Origin: Gracilaria vermiculophylla
Taxonomy: Eukaryota > Rhodophyta > Florideophyceae > Gracilariales > Gracilariaceae
Length of the DNA: 64,000 bases
Assembly: GCA_019155205.2 (NCBI GenBank)
Contig: JAHNZQ020000092.1
Coordinates: 1,174,207 to 1,238,206 of the forward strand
Reading direction: 5' to 3'
A program made the translations under genes and the position numbers. Position 1 is the first letter of the stretch, and each line of letters starts with the position of its first letter. A model generated the notes under the pieces. That model had not been told where the DNA came from. It did not search any database and was given only the letters and a program-made list of their open reading frames with translations. Shown in pieces: positions 54,778 through 62,740 of the stretch.

Positions 54778-54912
54778 CCAGCGGCCGCCGCCTTCCCCCC
54801 CCCCCCCCCCCCCCCGCCGCCTCCCCGCGCGGCCAAGCGCGGCCGCGGCAGCGCGGCCGCCACCGCCTCCGCCTCAGCGCCGGCCACCACGCGGCGCGCC
54901 GCTCCGGCGCGC
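54619..54912. repeat. Short spacer with CAG repeats and a 21-base C run
   Basis: A (GCA)n microsatellite lies at about 54740-54776 and an uninterrupted run of 21 C at 54795-54815. It separates the SERBP1-like gene end from the profilin-like gene start. Confidence 0.85.
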
Positions 54913-55158
54913 CTACAGGCTCGGGAAGGCGGCCGTGTCGTCCACGTTGGGCACGACGTTGGCGTCCTGCGCCGCGCCGCGCGCGCGCGGCTGCGCGTGC
55001 TGCGCGCCGCCGTCGTACGCTCTGTAGGTGGCGGCGGCGCGCTGCGCGCCGCGGCCGGCGCCGCGGTACGCGCCGCGGCCGGCGCCGCGCGCAGCGCCGC
55101 GGCCGGCGGCGGAGGCGGCGGCCGCCTCCACGCCGCCGGCGGCAGCGGCGCCGCCCGA

Positions 55159-55193
<35 letters not shown>

Positions 55194-55860
55194 GCGCGCC
55201 GTCCGCCCACGCGCGCTCGGCGCGGTGCTCCAGGCGCGGGCGGCGCGGCGCGGCGCGGCGCTCGACCAGCGGGCGGCGCGCGTCGGCGCGCCTCGAGTCG
55301 GACGGGTCGGGCTTGAAGAACTTGTGCATCTCGGCGTTGGTGGCGACGGCGGCGTGCGTCGAGTCCTTTATTGTCTTGCTCTGCTGGCGCGCCTTGACGG
55401 CCACGTCGCGCATGATGGAGTTGTGGTCGGGCGACGAGTTCTTCCGGAGCACGCTCATCTTCTCGAAGCCGTTGGCGCCGTCGTTGGGCTGGCGCTGCGC
55501 GCGCGGGTTGAGCGACGCCAGCGCCGACGACAGCGCCGCCTTCTTGGCCAGGTACTCTTCCAGCGTGAGGTCCTTCTGCTTGGGCGGCCTGTGATCGGCC
55601 TTGTTGTCGTGCGCGCGCTCGCCGAGCGCGGGGGGGGCGCCGCCGGCGGGGGGGGTAGAGGGGGGGGCGGCGGAGGCGGCGGAGGCGGCGGCGGCGGTGG
55701 GCGGCTGCGCCGCGGCGGAGGGGTGGTGGCTGACGGCGGCGTTGCGCACGTCGACGGCGGGCACGGCCGGGCGATCGGCCGCCTTGGGGGGGGGGCCGTG
55801 CTCGAGCGCCAGTTCGGACGCGTCCTCGACGTCGTCCTGCAGCAGCGCGAAGGAGTTCAT
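54913..55860 (-). CDS. SERBP1/HABP4/Stm1-like ribosome and mRNA-binding protein
   Basis: 315 codons, one exon, ATG at 55860. The N-terminus MNSFALLQDDVED matches the short N-terminal motif of this family (N-x-F-x-LL-x-DD-x-ED). The central motif KDLTLEEYLAKKAAL (about residues 96-110) is the family signature of the HABP4/PAI-RBP1 domain. The C-terminal part has arginine-glycine repeats (residues 253-273), and the protein ends VVPNVDDTAAFPSL, again typical. Family members bind 80S ribosomes and mRNA and preserve dormant ribosomes. A long Gly run at about residues 223-237 comes from a GCC repeat. Divergent from the PsbP-like gene. Confidence 0.85.
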
Positions 55861-56402
55861 GGCGCGGCGGGCGTTGGGGGGCGGAGGGCGCGCGGCGCGG
55901 GGCGGGCGGGCGGGCGGTGGGCGGCGGCGGCGGCGGCGGGCGGCGCGGTGGGCGGCGGCGGCGCGCGAGGTGCGCGGCGGTTTAGGCGCGCGCGCGCGCG
56001 ACGCGGCGGCGGCGCGCGCGTGCAGCGCGACGGCGCGCGTGCCGATCGGCCAATGCGCGCGCCGCAGGTGGCGCCGCGCCAGTGGCGCGCCCCACAGCGC
56101 GCGCGCGCGCGCCGCCGCCGCGCGCGCTGCCGCTGCGCCGCCAGCGCGCGCGCTGCGCCGCGCGCCGCGCGCCGCCAGCCGCAGCGCGGCGCGCATCTCG
56201 CCGCGCACCGCCGCTCGCCGCGCACCGCCGCGCGCCGCGCAGCGCGCCGCCGCGCGACATTGCTGTGCGCGCGCTGCCACCGCGCGCGGCCGCCCGTAGC
56301 GCCGCCGCGGATCCCCCCCGTCCGCGCCGCTCTCCCCGCCGCCGCTCCCATCCCCCCCCCCCGCCCCCCCGTCCCTTGCCCGCCGCCGCCGCCGCCGCCG
56401 CC
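55861..56402. promoter_or_regulatory. Divergent promoter region, SERBP1-like and PsbP-like genes
   Basis: 542 bases of extreme GC, almost entirely CG/GC steps, between two start codons pointing away from each other. Open frames that cross it are a by-product of composition. No TATA element is visible. Confidence 0.5.
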
Positions 56403-57083
56403 ATGGCCGCAAGCCCCGCGAGCGCGACGTTCGTGCGCGCGCTGCCGCTGCCGCTCAAGCTGCCGCGCGCCGCCGCCGCGCCGCCGCGCCGCCGCGCGTG
56501 CGCCGCCCCTTGCGCCGCCATCCGCGCGCGCAGCGCTCCGCCGCCGCCGCCGCCGCCGTCGCGCGTCTCGCGGCGCGCGCTGCTGGCGGCGCTGCCGCTG
56601 GCGGCGCTGGCGCCGGCGCGGCGCGCGCGCGCCGCCGACGTGGCCGCGCTGCTCACGCCGTACAAGGACCTGCCCAAGGGCTTCACCATGCAGCGCCCCA
56701 GCGGGTGGAACGAGTTCGACGCGCTGCAGGACAACTACGACGTCAAGTGGCAGGACGTCATCCAGCCGCTCGAGTTCGTCACCGTGCTCACGTCGCCGCT
56801 GCCGCCCGAGCGCCGCCTGGCCGACCTGGGCGCGCCGCACGCCGTGGGCGACCGCCTGGCCGCCGCGCGCAGCGGCACGCTGCTGCACGCCGCGCAGAAG
56901 GACATTGACGGCGTGCCCGCCTACGTGCTGGAGATCCAGCGCCAGAGCGCGCACCAGCTCACGCTGCTCGCCGTCAACAAGCAGAAGCTGTACGCCGTCA
57001 ACGCCAGCTGCTCGGAGCGCCGCTGGCCCAAGCGCGAGAAGCTGCTGCGCGCCGTCGTCGACTCCTTCCGCCCCAGGCTGTGA
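56403..57083 (+). CDS. PsbP-like thylakoid lumen protein
   Basis: 226 codons, one exon, ATG at 56403. Residues 1-55 are rich in Ala, Arg, Ser and Pro with few acidic residues, like a chloroplast transit peptide. SRRALLAALPLAALAPARRA then ARA (residues 56-77) is a twin-arginine lumen signal ending in a thylakoid processing site. The mature part (from ADVAALL, 149 residues) opens with YKDLPKGFTMQRPSGWNEFD, the typical start of PsbP domains, and continues with KWQDVIQPLEFVTVLTSPL and a C-terminal helix. PsbP-family proteins sit in the lumen and assist photosystem II or other thylakoid complexes; which member this is cannot be told. The absence of an ER-type signal argues for a primary plastid. 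Degenerate copies of the last part of the gene follow in tandem. Confidence 0.85.
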   Translation: MAASPASATFVRALPLPLKLPRAAAAPPRRRACAAPCAAIRARSAPPPPPPPSRVSRRALLAALPLAALAPARRARAADVAALLTPYKDLPKGFTMQRPSGWNEFDALQDNYDVKWQDVIQPLEFVTVLTSPLPPERRLADLGAPHAVGDRLAAARSGTLLHAAQKDIDGVPAYVLEIQRQSAHQLTLLAVNKQKLYAVNASCSERRWPKREKLLRAVVDSFRPRL

Positions 57084-57740
57084 GCCGCCGCCGCAGTAAA
57101 CCAACACGTGCGCTGTGCTCTCTTGTCGCGCCGCGCACAAGCACATTGACGGCGTGCCCGCGTGCGTGCTGCACATCCGGCGCCACAGCGCGCACCAGCT
57201 CACGCCGCTCGGGGCGCCGCTGGCCCAAGCGCCACAAGCTGCGGCGCGCCGTCGTCGACTCGTTGCGCCGCAGGCTGTGAGCCGCCGCCGTAAACCAACA
57301 CGTGCGCTGAGCTCTTTTATCGCGCCGCGCACAAGCACATGGACGGCGTGCGCGCGTGCGTGCTGCAGAAGCAGCGCCAGAGCGCAGCGCGCACCAGCTC
57401 CCGCTGCTCGGAGCGCCGCTGGCGCAGGCGCGAGATGCTGCTGCGCGCCGTCGTCGACTCGTTGCGCCGCAGGCTGTGAGCCGCCGCAGTAAAGCAACAC
57501 ACGCGCTGTGCTCGTTTATCGCATCGCTGCTGCTGCGCGCGCCGCGCCCAAGCACACACATGCACGGCGTGCGCGCGTGCGGGCCGCACCTGCAGCGCCG
57601 CAGCGCGCCGCAGCGCGCGTTGCGCGCCGTCGGCGAGCACCAGCTGCACGCCGTCCGCGAGCACCAGCTGCGCGCGCCGTCGCGCACGCGGAGCGCCGCG
57701 CGCTGCGAGCGGCCGCCGCAGAGCAGCACACGCGCGCTGC
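57084..57740 (+). repeat. Three degenerate tandem copies of the 3' end of the PsbP-like gene
   Basis: After the true stop at 57081, the sequence from the GCGCCGCGCACAAGCACAT segment through the C-terminal coding part, the stop and the 3' flank (CCGCCG...TAAACCAACACGTGCGCTG) is repeated. Equivalent TGA stops lie at 57278 and 57477; in the third copy the site is changed to CGA at about 57705. The period is about 197-199 bases, then about 227. Copies have deletions and frameshifts, and each keeps the segment GCCGTCGTCGACTC until the last. They look like non-functional 3'-end duplications rather than exons. Confidence 0.85.
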
Positions 57741-57771
57741 CCCTCTTCTCGCATCGCGGCGCGCTGCAACA

Positions 57772-57800
57772 GCGCGCGCGCGCGCGCGCGCGCGCGCGCG
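57772..57800. repeat. (CG)n dinucleotide run
   Basis: 29 bases of alternating C and G end one base before the Mic10 stop codon (57802-57804, minus strand). Such runs can adopt Z-DNA. Confidence 0.95.
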
Positions 57801-57801
57801 T

Positions 57802-58136
57802 CTACACCTCGGCCTTGGCGGCGGCGGCGGCGGCGGCGGCGTCCGCTGACAGTTGCTCAAAGTCGCGCTTGGCCTCGGCGTACGTGATGCCCACGCCGGT
57901 GCCGGTGCCGACGCCTATGATCATGGAGCGGATTCCCACGCCACCTGCGCGCACAAGAGGGTCCGGTTAGCTGCGGTGCGCGAGCGCGGCGGCGGCGGCG
58001 GCGGCGCAGCACACAACGTACGAAACATGAGCGCGGCGACGATGCCGCCGGCGATGGCGCCGTACGCCATGCGCTTGATGCCCTTTTCAAGCGCCGTGTC
58101 CCACTTTTCCGCCACCTTGAGTTCGCTGGACGGCAT
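57802..58136 (-). CDS. MIC10: Mic10, MICOS complex subunit, two exons
   Basis: Exon 1 is 58136-58022 and exon 2 is 57944-57802; the 77-base intron (58021-57945) starts GTACGTTG and ends GCGCAG. The spliced product is 85 residues. It starts MPSSELKVAEKWDTALEKGI, matching the Mic10 N-terminus (acidic, then EKWD). Two hydrophobic helices follow: AYGAIAGGIVAALMF and the segment around GVGIRSMIIGVGTGTGVGI. The second carries the glycine ladder (G-x-G-x-G-x-G) that drives Mic10 oligomerisation. Mic10 bends the inner mitochondrial membrane at crista junctions. The residues after the glycine ladder, TYAEAKRDF, also fit. The tail has an Ala run. Divergent from LTO1 over 315 bases. Confidence 0.92.
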
Positions 58137-58451
58137 GGTGCGGCGCGCGGGGGGGGGAGCGTCAGGGAGGGGTGGGGGAAGGGGTGGAGTGGGGGGGGGG
58201 AGGGCGGGTGCGAACTTTGCTGCGCGGCAGACGGAGGGCGGTGGCGGTGGCGGTGGCGGTGGCGGTGTTGGGGGGATGCGTTTTGCAGCGGATCGGCGGG
58301 CGGCGGCGCGAGCGCGGGGGTGGGCGAAAATGGGCCGCACTTTTTTTTGTTTTAGTTTGTTTGGCGGCGGCCGGCGGCAGGCGGCGGCGGCGGCGGCGCT
58401 GAGGAAGACGACGACGACGACGACGACGACGAGCGACGACGCCAACGGAGA
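58137..58451. promoter_or_regulatory. Divergent promoter region, Mic10 and LTO1
   Basis: 315 bases between two start codons. It has G-rich stretches, a (GGTGGC)n block at about 58235-58267, a T run (TTTTTTTTGTTTTAG) at about 58341-58357, which is rare in this GC-rich zone, and a (GAC)n block at 58405-58440 just before the LTO1 start. Confidence 0.5.
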
Positions 58452-58889
58452 ATGCGGCAGACTAACGGCGACGAGCTGGACGCGGTGGTGGCGCTGGAGA
58501 CGCAGTTCGAGGAGGAGGGGCGGCGCGACGGCGCGCCGGCCGGGGCGCACGCCGGGCTGGCGGAGGGGCGGCGGCTCGGGTGGCGCGCCGGCGCCGCGCT
58601 GGGCGCCGAGCTGGAGTTCTACCACGGCGCGGCGGCGGCGCTGCTGTGGCTGCACGCCGCGCACCCGCGGCGCGTGGCGGCGCGCGCGCGGCGCGCGGCC
58701 GACGCGCTGCGCGCGCGCTGCGCCGGCTGCGCGCTGGGCGCGGCCGGCAACGACGCCGCGCTGGACGTGGACGCGCTGCTGCGCGACGTGCGCGCGCTGT
58801 TCGCGCACATGAGCGCCGCGCAGCGCCTGCCGCGCCTGCGCTTCCCCGCCGGCGCCGCGCGCGCGCGCGCCGCCGACCTCAGCTTCTGA
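58452..58889 (+). CDS. LTO1: LTO1/ORAOV1-like adaptor for Fe-S assembly on ABCE1
   Basis: 145 codons, one exon. After ALETQFEEEG the sequence carries glycine every fourth residue (G23, 27, 31, 35, 39, 43, 47, 51, within GRRDGAPAGAHAGLAEGRRL and on), then EFYHG: this is the deca-GX3 motif that defines the Yae1/Lto1 family. In yeast, Yae1-Lto1 links the cytosolic iron-sulfur assembly targeting complex to the ribosome-recycling ATPase Rli1/ABCE1. The C-terminus is Leu-Ser-Phe, which fits the C-terminal tripeptide recognised by that targeting complex. The middle has long Ala/Arg runs, probably composition-driven. Confidence 0.85.
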   Translation: MRQTNGDELDAVVALETQFEEEGRRDGAPAGAHAGLAEGRRLGWRAGAALGAELEFYHGAAAALLWLHAAHPRRVAARARRAADALRARCAGCALGAAGNDAALDVDALLRDVRALFAHMSAAQRLPRLRFPAGAARARAADLSF

Positions 58890-58956
58890 GCGGCGCCGCC
58901 GCGCGCCTCGGCTTGCGCGCGCTAGCGCCGCCGCGGCGCGCCTCCGCTTGCGAGCG

Positions 58957-59087
58957 CTAGCGCCGCCGCCGCCGCGCCGCTGCCGGCGCGGCGCGGCGCG
59001 CGCGCGCGCCGCGCGGCGCGCCCGACGCGCGCGACGAGCGCAGCGCCGCCGCGCTGGCGCCGGACGACGACGCGTCGCTGTCGGAGC

Positions 59088-59121
<34 letters not shown>

Positions 59122-59574
59122 CGGCGGCGGCGGCAGCGACGGCGGCGGCGGCGACGGCGGCGGCGGCGGCTCGGCGCGGCGCAGCAGCAGGCGCGCGGCG
59201 TCGGCGGCCTCGCGCGCGCGCGCGGCGCGCGCCGCGACGAGCGCCAGGCGGTGCTCGCGCTGCAGGTCGCAGGCGCGCGCGACGGCGCGCAGCAGCGCGC
59301 GCGCGCGGCCGCGCGGCGGCGGCGGCAGGCGGCCGCGCAGCGCGCGCCAGAAGAGCGCGCGCGCCAGCGCGCGCGGCGGCGCCTGCGCGCGCCCGGGCGG
59401 CGCGCGCGCCGCGCCCGCCAGCTCCAGCAGCAGCGCGCGCCGCAGCGCGCACTCGCCGCGCGGCGCGCGCGTGCGCGCCGGCGCGCGCGCGTGGCGCGCC
59501 GGCGCCGCGCGGTACAGCCGGCAGTGGCACACCGCCTGCGAGCTGAACGGGCACGCCAGGTGGAACGCGCGCAT
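58957..59574 (-). CDS. Unrecognised protein with Cys/His N-terminus
   Basis: 205 codons, ATG at 59574. The N-terminus MRAFHLACPFSSQAVCHCRL has three Cys and one His close together and looks globular. Residues about 45-130 are Arg/Ala/Leu-rich with spaced charges and could form helices. Then a long Pro/Ser run (about 133-160), a short acidic SDSDASSS segment and a basic tail follow. The gene fits the local pattern, ending 67 bases from the LTO1 stop and starting 368 bases from the next gene. I recognise no family. Composition makes false frames common here, so the N-terminal Cys cluster is the main support. Confidence 0.45.
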
Positions 59575-59582
59575 CTCCCCAA

Positions 59583-59617
<35 letters not shown>

Positions 59618-59665
59618 GGTGGCAACGGCGGCGGCGCCAAATGGCGGCGACGCTCTCGAGAGCGC

Positions 59666-59706
<41 letters not shown>

Positions 59707-59942
59707 TCCCGCGCCGTCGACAGCCGCGCCGTGCACCCGCGGAGCGCGCCGTTTTTGGAACGCGCCGCCCCAATCAGCGCCGTTGCTCCCGCCGCGCCGT
59801 AACGCACGTCGCGTCGTACCCCCCCCCGCGCTTAAGGCGCGCGCGCGCGCCGCTCCCTCGCCGCCATCGCGCACCGCCGCCGTCGCGCACCGCCACCGCC
59901 GCCGTCGCGCACCGCAGCGCTCCGCCGCACCGCACCGCGCCC

Positions 59943-60227
59943 ATGGCGTCGCCCAAGTGCAAGAAGAGCGCGTCGCCGCCGCCGCCGCGCCGCGCCCCCC
60001 CCCCCGCGCGCCGCGCGCGCGCGCTGCACCCTCCCCCCCCCAACCTCGTCATCGCCGACGTCGAGCTGCACGCCGCGCACACGCACGCCAGCGTCGACGC
60101 GCTGCGCCGCCACATGGACGCCGCCGCCGCCAGCCGCTTCCGCCAAAAGTGGGGCTTCGACGTCTACTCCGGCGAGCCCGCGCCCGACGCCAACTGGCAA
60201 TGGCAGGCGCCGCCGCCCCCCGGCTGA
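59943..60227 (+). CDS. Short KIP/KRP-type CDK-inhibitor-like protein
   Basis: 94 codons, ATG at 59943. Residues 1-35 are Lys/Arg/Pro-rich and basic. After VDALRRHMDAAAAS the C-terminal part reads RFRQKWGFDVYSGEPAPDAN then WQWQ. This resembles the CDI motif of KIP/KRP cyclin-dependent-kinase inhibitors: F-x-x-[KR]-[YW]-[NG]-F-D, a loop with P, then [YW]-x-W near the end. In plants and animals the segment binds cyclin and inserts into the CDK. The protein is shorter than plant KRPs (usually about 190 residues or more), but those also place the motif at the C-terminus. An imperfect alternative is that the match is chance; it is short but hits the invariant aromatic positions. Confidence 0.6.
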   Translation: MASPKCKKSASPPPPRRAPPPARRARALHPPPPNLVIADVELHAAHTHASVDALRRHMDAAAASRFRQKWGFDVYSGEPAPDANWQWQAPPPPG

Positions 60228-60248
60228 CGCCGCCGCCCCCCGGCTGAC
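60209..60248 (+). repeat. 20-base tandem duplication over a stop codon
   Basis: The last coding bases and stop of the CDK-inhibitor-like gene (GCCGCCGCCCCCCGGCTGAC) are repeated immediately downstream, giving a second in-phase-looking stop. Confidence 0.9.
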
Positions 60249-60349
60249 GCCGCCCGTGTGGTGGTGCCGCGCGCCGGCCGACGCCGCCGCCGCCGCCCCC
60301 CCCCCTCAACCTGCTAATCCTCACTGCGCTGCTCAGTAAATCGTTCGTT

Positions 60350-61411
60350 TTACATAAACTTGGCCGCACTCCCCCACCCCATCACCACCTTGATGGCCTG
60401 CAGCACCTGCACGCGCCAAAAGCCCTCCGTCTTGCTCGCCATCGCGTTGGGCACGCCCGACACGCGCACCTGCACCGTCGTCTTGCCGTCCTCCTCGCGC
60501 ATGTGCACCGTGGCCAGCCCCGCCGCCGCCTCGTCGCCCCAGCTCTGCAGCTTCCATTCCATCACCACCTGCCGCGCCGCCTCCAGCCGCACGTACTTGC
60601 CGCTCACCACGCCGTTGAGCAGCTGCAGCCTGCCGCCCTCCGTCGCCTCCGACAGCGCGCGGCACCGCGTGATGGCCTCCAGCCGCCGCGCGTCCGTCAG
60701 CGCCAGGAACATGTCCATCGCCGAGCACGTGAACACGTCGCTCATCACCACGGTGCGCAGCGCGCCGCTGTCGCCGCTGTCGCCGCTGTCGCCGCCGCGC
60801 GCCGCCGCCGCCTTGGCGCCGCCCTTGTGCGCGCTGCGCGTGTGCTCAAAGTGCGTCACCTTGCTGTCGTCGTCGTCCCCCTCCTTGCGGCTGCGCGCCG
60901 TGCGCAGCGCGCGCACGTCGTGCCCGGCGCCGGCGTGCAACTCGGCGATGAACGTGCGGCACTGCCGCTGGATGAGCGGCACCACGTGCGTCATGAACTG
61001 CGCGCGCGCGCCGCTGTCCTTGGCGGCCTTGGCGTCCAACGTGGCCACCACGTCCGGCTCGTCGTCGAACAGCTCGAAGCTGAACTCGCCGTGCGCGCGC
61101 GCGTCGTCGCCGCCGCCGCCGCCGCCATCGCCGCCGCCGCCGGCGGCGCCCCACGTGCCCACCACCTTGAGGTCGTACAGCACCTTGAGCACGCCCTTCC
61201 TGTTGTACAGCGTCGCGTCGCCGTCCACGCTCTTGACGCCCTCCACGCGCACGCCGCCGCCGCGGCACTCGGACGCGTGCAGCAGCTGCCTCATTCTGCG
61301 CTGCGCCCACGCCGTCACGTCCTTGTCCTCCCAGTGCCAGCCGTTGACGTTGCGCCCGTCGTCGCGCTCGCGCACCACCCACCGCGGGTCGCCCTCGCCG
61401 CGCAGCGCCAT
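60350..61411 (-). CDS. AHA1: Aha1, activator of Hsp90 ATPase
   Basis: 353 codons from the ATG at 61411; an upstream in-frame ATG would add 20 Arg-rich residues without match to the family. The N-terminal domain starts GEGDPRWVVRERDDGRNVNG followed by WHWEDKDVTAWA, the highly conserved Aha1 opening (GxGDPRW, NVNxWHW). It continues with RKGVLKVLYDLKV and, near residue 140, VVPLIQRQCRTFIAEL. After a linker with Lys-rich and Gly/Asp-rich stretches, the START-like C-terminal domain begins at DVFTCSAMDMFLALTDARRL (about residue 225) and has LNGVVSGKYVRLEAARQVV and MEWKLQSWGDEAAAGLATVH. Aha1 binds the Hsp90 middle domain and stimulates its ATPase. The p23 gene lies head to head. Confidence 0.95.
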   Translation of the reverse strand: MALRGEGDPRWVVRERDDGRNVNGWHWEDKDVTAWAQRRMRQLLHASECRGGGVRVEGVKSVDGDATLYNRKGVLKVLYDLKVVGTWGAAGGGGDGGGGGGDDARAHGEFSFELFDDEPDVVATLDAKAAKDSGARAQFMTHVVPLIQRQCRTFIAELHAGAGHDVRALRTARSRKEGDDDDSKVTHFEHTRSAHKGGAKAAAARGGDSGDSGDSGALRTVVMSDVFTCSAMDMFLALTDARRLEAITRCRALSEATEGGRLQLLNGVVSGKYVRLEAARQVVMEWKLQSWGDEAAAGLATVHMREEDGKTTVQVRVSGVPNAMASKTEGFWRVQVLQAIKVVMGWGSAAKFM

Positions 61412-61817
61412 CGCGTCGCGCCCGCGCCCCCGCGTGCCGTGCCGCGCGCCGCGCTGCCGCCCGCGCCGCACGCACGCGCGCGCCGCCCCTTTTGAGCCGC
61501 GCGCGCGCTTCTAGACGCGTCGCTGCCACGCCGCACAAGTTGCCGCCGCCGCCGCCGCCGCCGCCGCGCGAAAAAATTTCGCCGCGCGTGCCGCCCGTGC
61601 CACTGGCGGGGGGGGGGCCGGGGGTCTTGACGCGCGCGCCGCTCGCCGCCGCGCCGCATCGCATCTCCGCCGCCCCACGCTGCCCGCCCCGCCGCCCACC
61701 GCCGCTTCCGTCGCCCGCGCGCCGCCTCCCCTTCCCCCCTCCCCCTCCCCCGGCCCGTAGGCTGGTGCTTGTTGCGGACGTGTGCCGCCCGTCGCCGCGC
61801 GAGCGCCGCGTGACTGT
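61412..61817. promoter_or_regulatory. Shared divergent promoter of Aha1 and p23
   Basis: 406 bases between the two start codons. It includes TTTTGAG near 61489, AAAAAATTTCG near 61571 (rare A/T bases in this zone) and a run of nine G at about 61609. Both products act on Hsp90, so co-regulation is plausible. I did not find a convincing heat-shock element (three nGAAn units). Confidence 0.5.
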
Positions 61818-61884
61818 ATGCGTCAAGACATGAGGTGAGTGCGCGCGTCCCGCGCCGCGCCCGTTGGGCGCCGCCGCGCGAGCG

Positions 61885-61972
<88 letters not shown>

Positions 61973-62033
61973 CCGCCCCCCGCCCCCCCCGCGCCCCCCG
62001 CCCCCCCCCCCCCCGCCCCCCCCCGCCCCCGCG

Positions 62034-62067
<34 letters not shown>

Positions 62068-62627
62068 CGCCGCCTGCGTGCCGCCGCGCGCACCGTCTGA
62101 CCGCCCGCCGCTCTTGCGCGCCGTTGCGCAGCGCGTCCAACGTGCTCACGCCCGAGTTTCTGTGGGCGCAGCGAAAGGACGAGATCTTCCTCACCGTCAA
62201 CGTGCCCAACGTGAAGAAGGGCGACACAACGATCAAGATCACGGACGACGGGCACGTGTACTTCAAGGGGCCCGGCGGCGCCGTCGGGCACGAGGCGCAG
62301 TACGTGATGGACATCCAGCTGTTCAAGCCCGTCAAGGCGGACCAGTCCAAGTACAAGGTGACGGCGCGCTTTGTGTTCTTCAAGATCGTCAAGGCGGACG
62401 CGGGCCCGTACTGGGAGCGGCTGCTCAAGCACGAGGGCCGCAACGTGCACTGCAAGATCGACTGGGACAACTGGAAGGACGAGGACGAGGACAACGACGA
62501 GTACTCTTTCGGCTCCCAGTTTGCGGACAGCAAGGACTTGCAGGACATGGACTTTGGCTCGGGCGGCTCCACGTCTGACGAAGAGGACGAAGAAGAAGGC
62601 GGCGCGCCGCGCGCTTTGGACAAGTAA
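61818..62627 (+). CDS. p23/Sba1-type Hsp90 co-chaperone, two exons
   Basis: Exon 1 is 61818-61834 and exon 2 is 62132-62627, with a 297-base intron (GTGAGT...TTGCGCAG). The spliced product is 170 residues; an inner ATG at 61830 would give 166. The CS domain starts LTPEFLWAQRKDEIFLTVNV and ends with GPYWERLLKHEGRNVHCKID, WDNWKDEDEDNDE, the WxxWxDEDE signature of p23. An acidic tail follows (SDEEDEEE). p23 binds the ATP-bound Hsp90 dimer and slows its cycle, whereas Aha1 speeds it. Exon 1 codes for only a handful of residues, so almost all of the protein comes from exon 2. The intron holds an 87-base C run. Confidence 0.93.
61885..61971. repeat. 87-base homopolymer of C inside the p23 intron
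   Basis: An uninterrupted run of C from 61885 to 61971, followed by about 95 more bases that are nearly all C. The minus strand is poly-G. The frame that crosses it as polyproline is an artefact because the tract lies between a clear donor and acceptor. The exact length may be an assembly estimate. Confidence 0.95.
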
Positions 62628-62668
62628 AACACAGCATGCAACATGAGTAACTTGACCAACTGTTGAAT

Positions 62669-62693
62669 ACACACACACACACACACACACACA
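62669..62693. repeat. (AC)n microsatellite
   Basis: Twelve AC units in the 113-base spacer between the convergent p23 and Bud32 genes. Confidence 0.95.
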
Positions 62694-62740
62694 GAGCGCG
62701 CCCATTTTACGAGCGCGCGCTTGCTGCTGCTGCTGCGTGC

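Noticed and set aside
56082..56402. N-terminal extension of the PsbP-like protein upstream of 56403
   Set aside because: The upstream frame is Arg/Ala/Pro only. The ATG at 56403 gives a sensible transit peptide and twin-arginine signal.
54997..57099. 700-codon plus frame crossing the SERBP1-like gene, the spacer and the PsbP-like gene
   Set aside because: Extreme GC removes stops in all frames. The product is an Ala/Arg/Gly mixture and runs through two real genes in other frames.
57084..57500. Extra PsbP-like genes
   Set aside because: The repeats lack the start, transit peptide and N-terminal two thirds, and contain deletions and frameshifts. They are 3'-end fragments.
61412..61817. Heat-shock element in the Aha1-p23 spacer
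   Set aside because: No run of three alternating nGAAn units was found; single GAA or TTC triplets are not evidence.
61839..62131. N-terminal polyproline extension of p23
   Set aside because: The frame through the C tract is open only because CCC has no stop. A GT donor at 61835 and an AG acceptor at 62131 give a normal p23 N-terminus without it.
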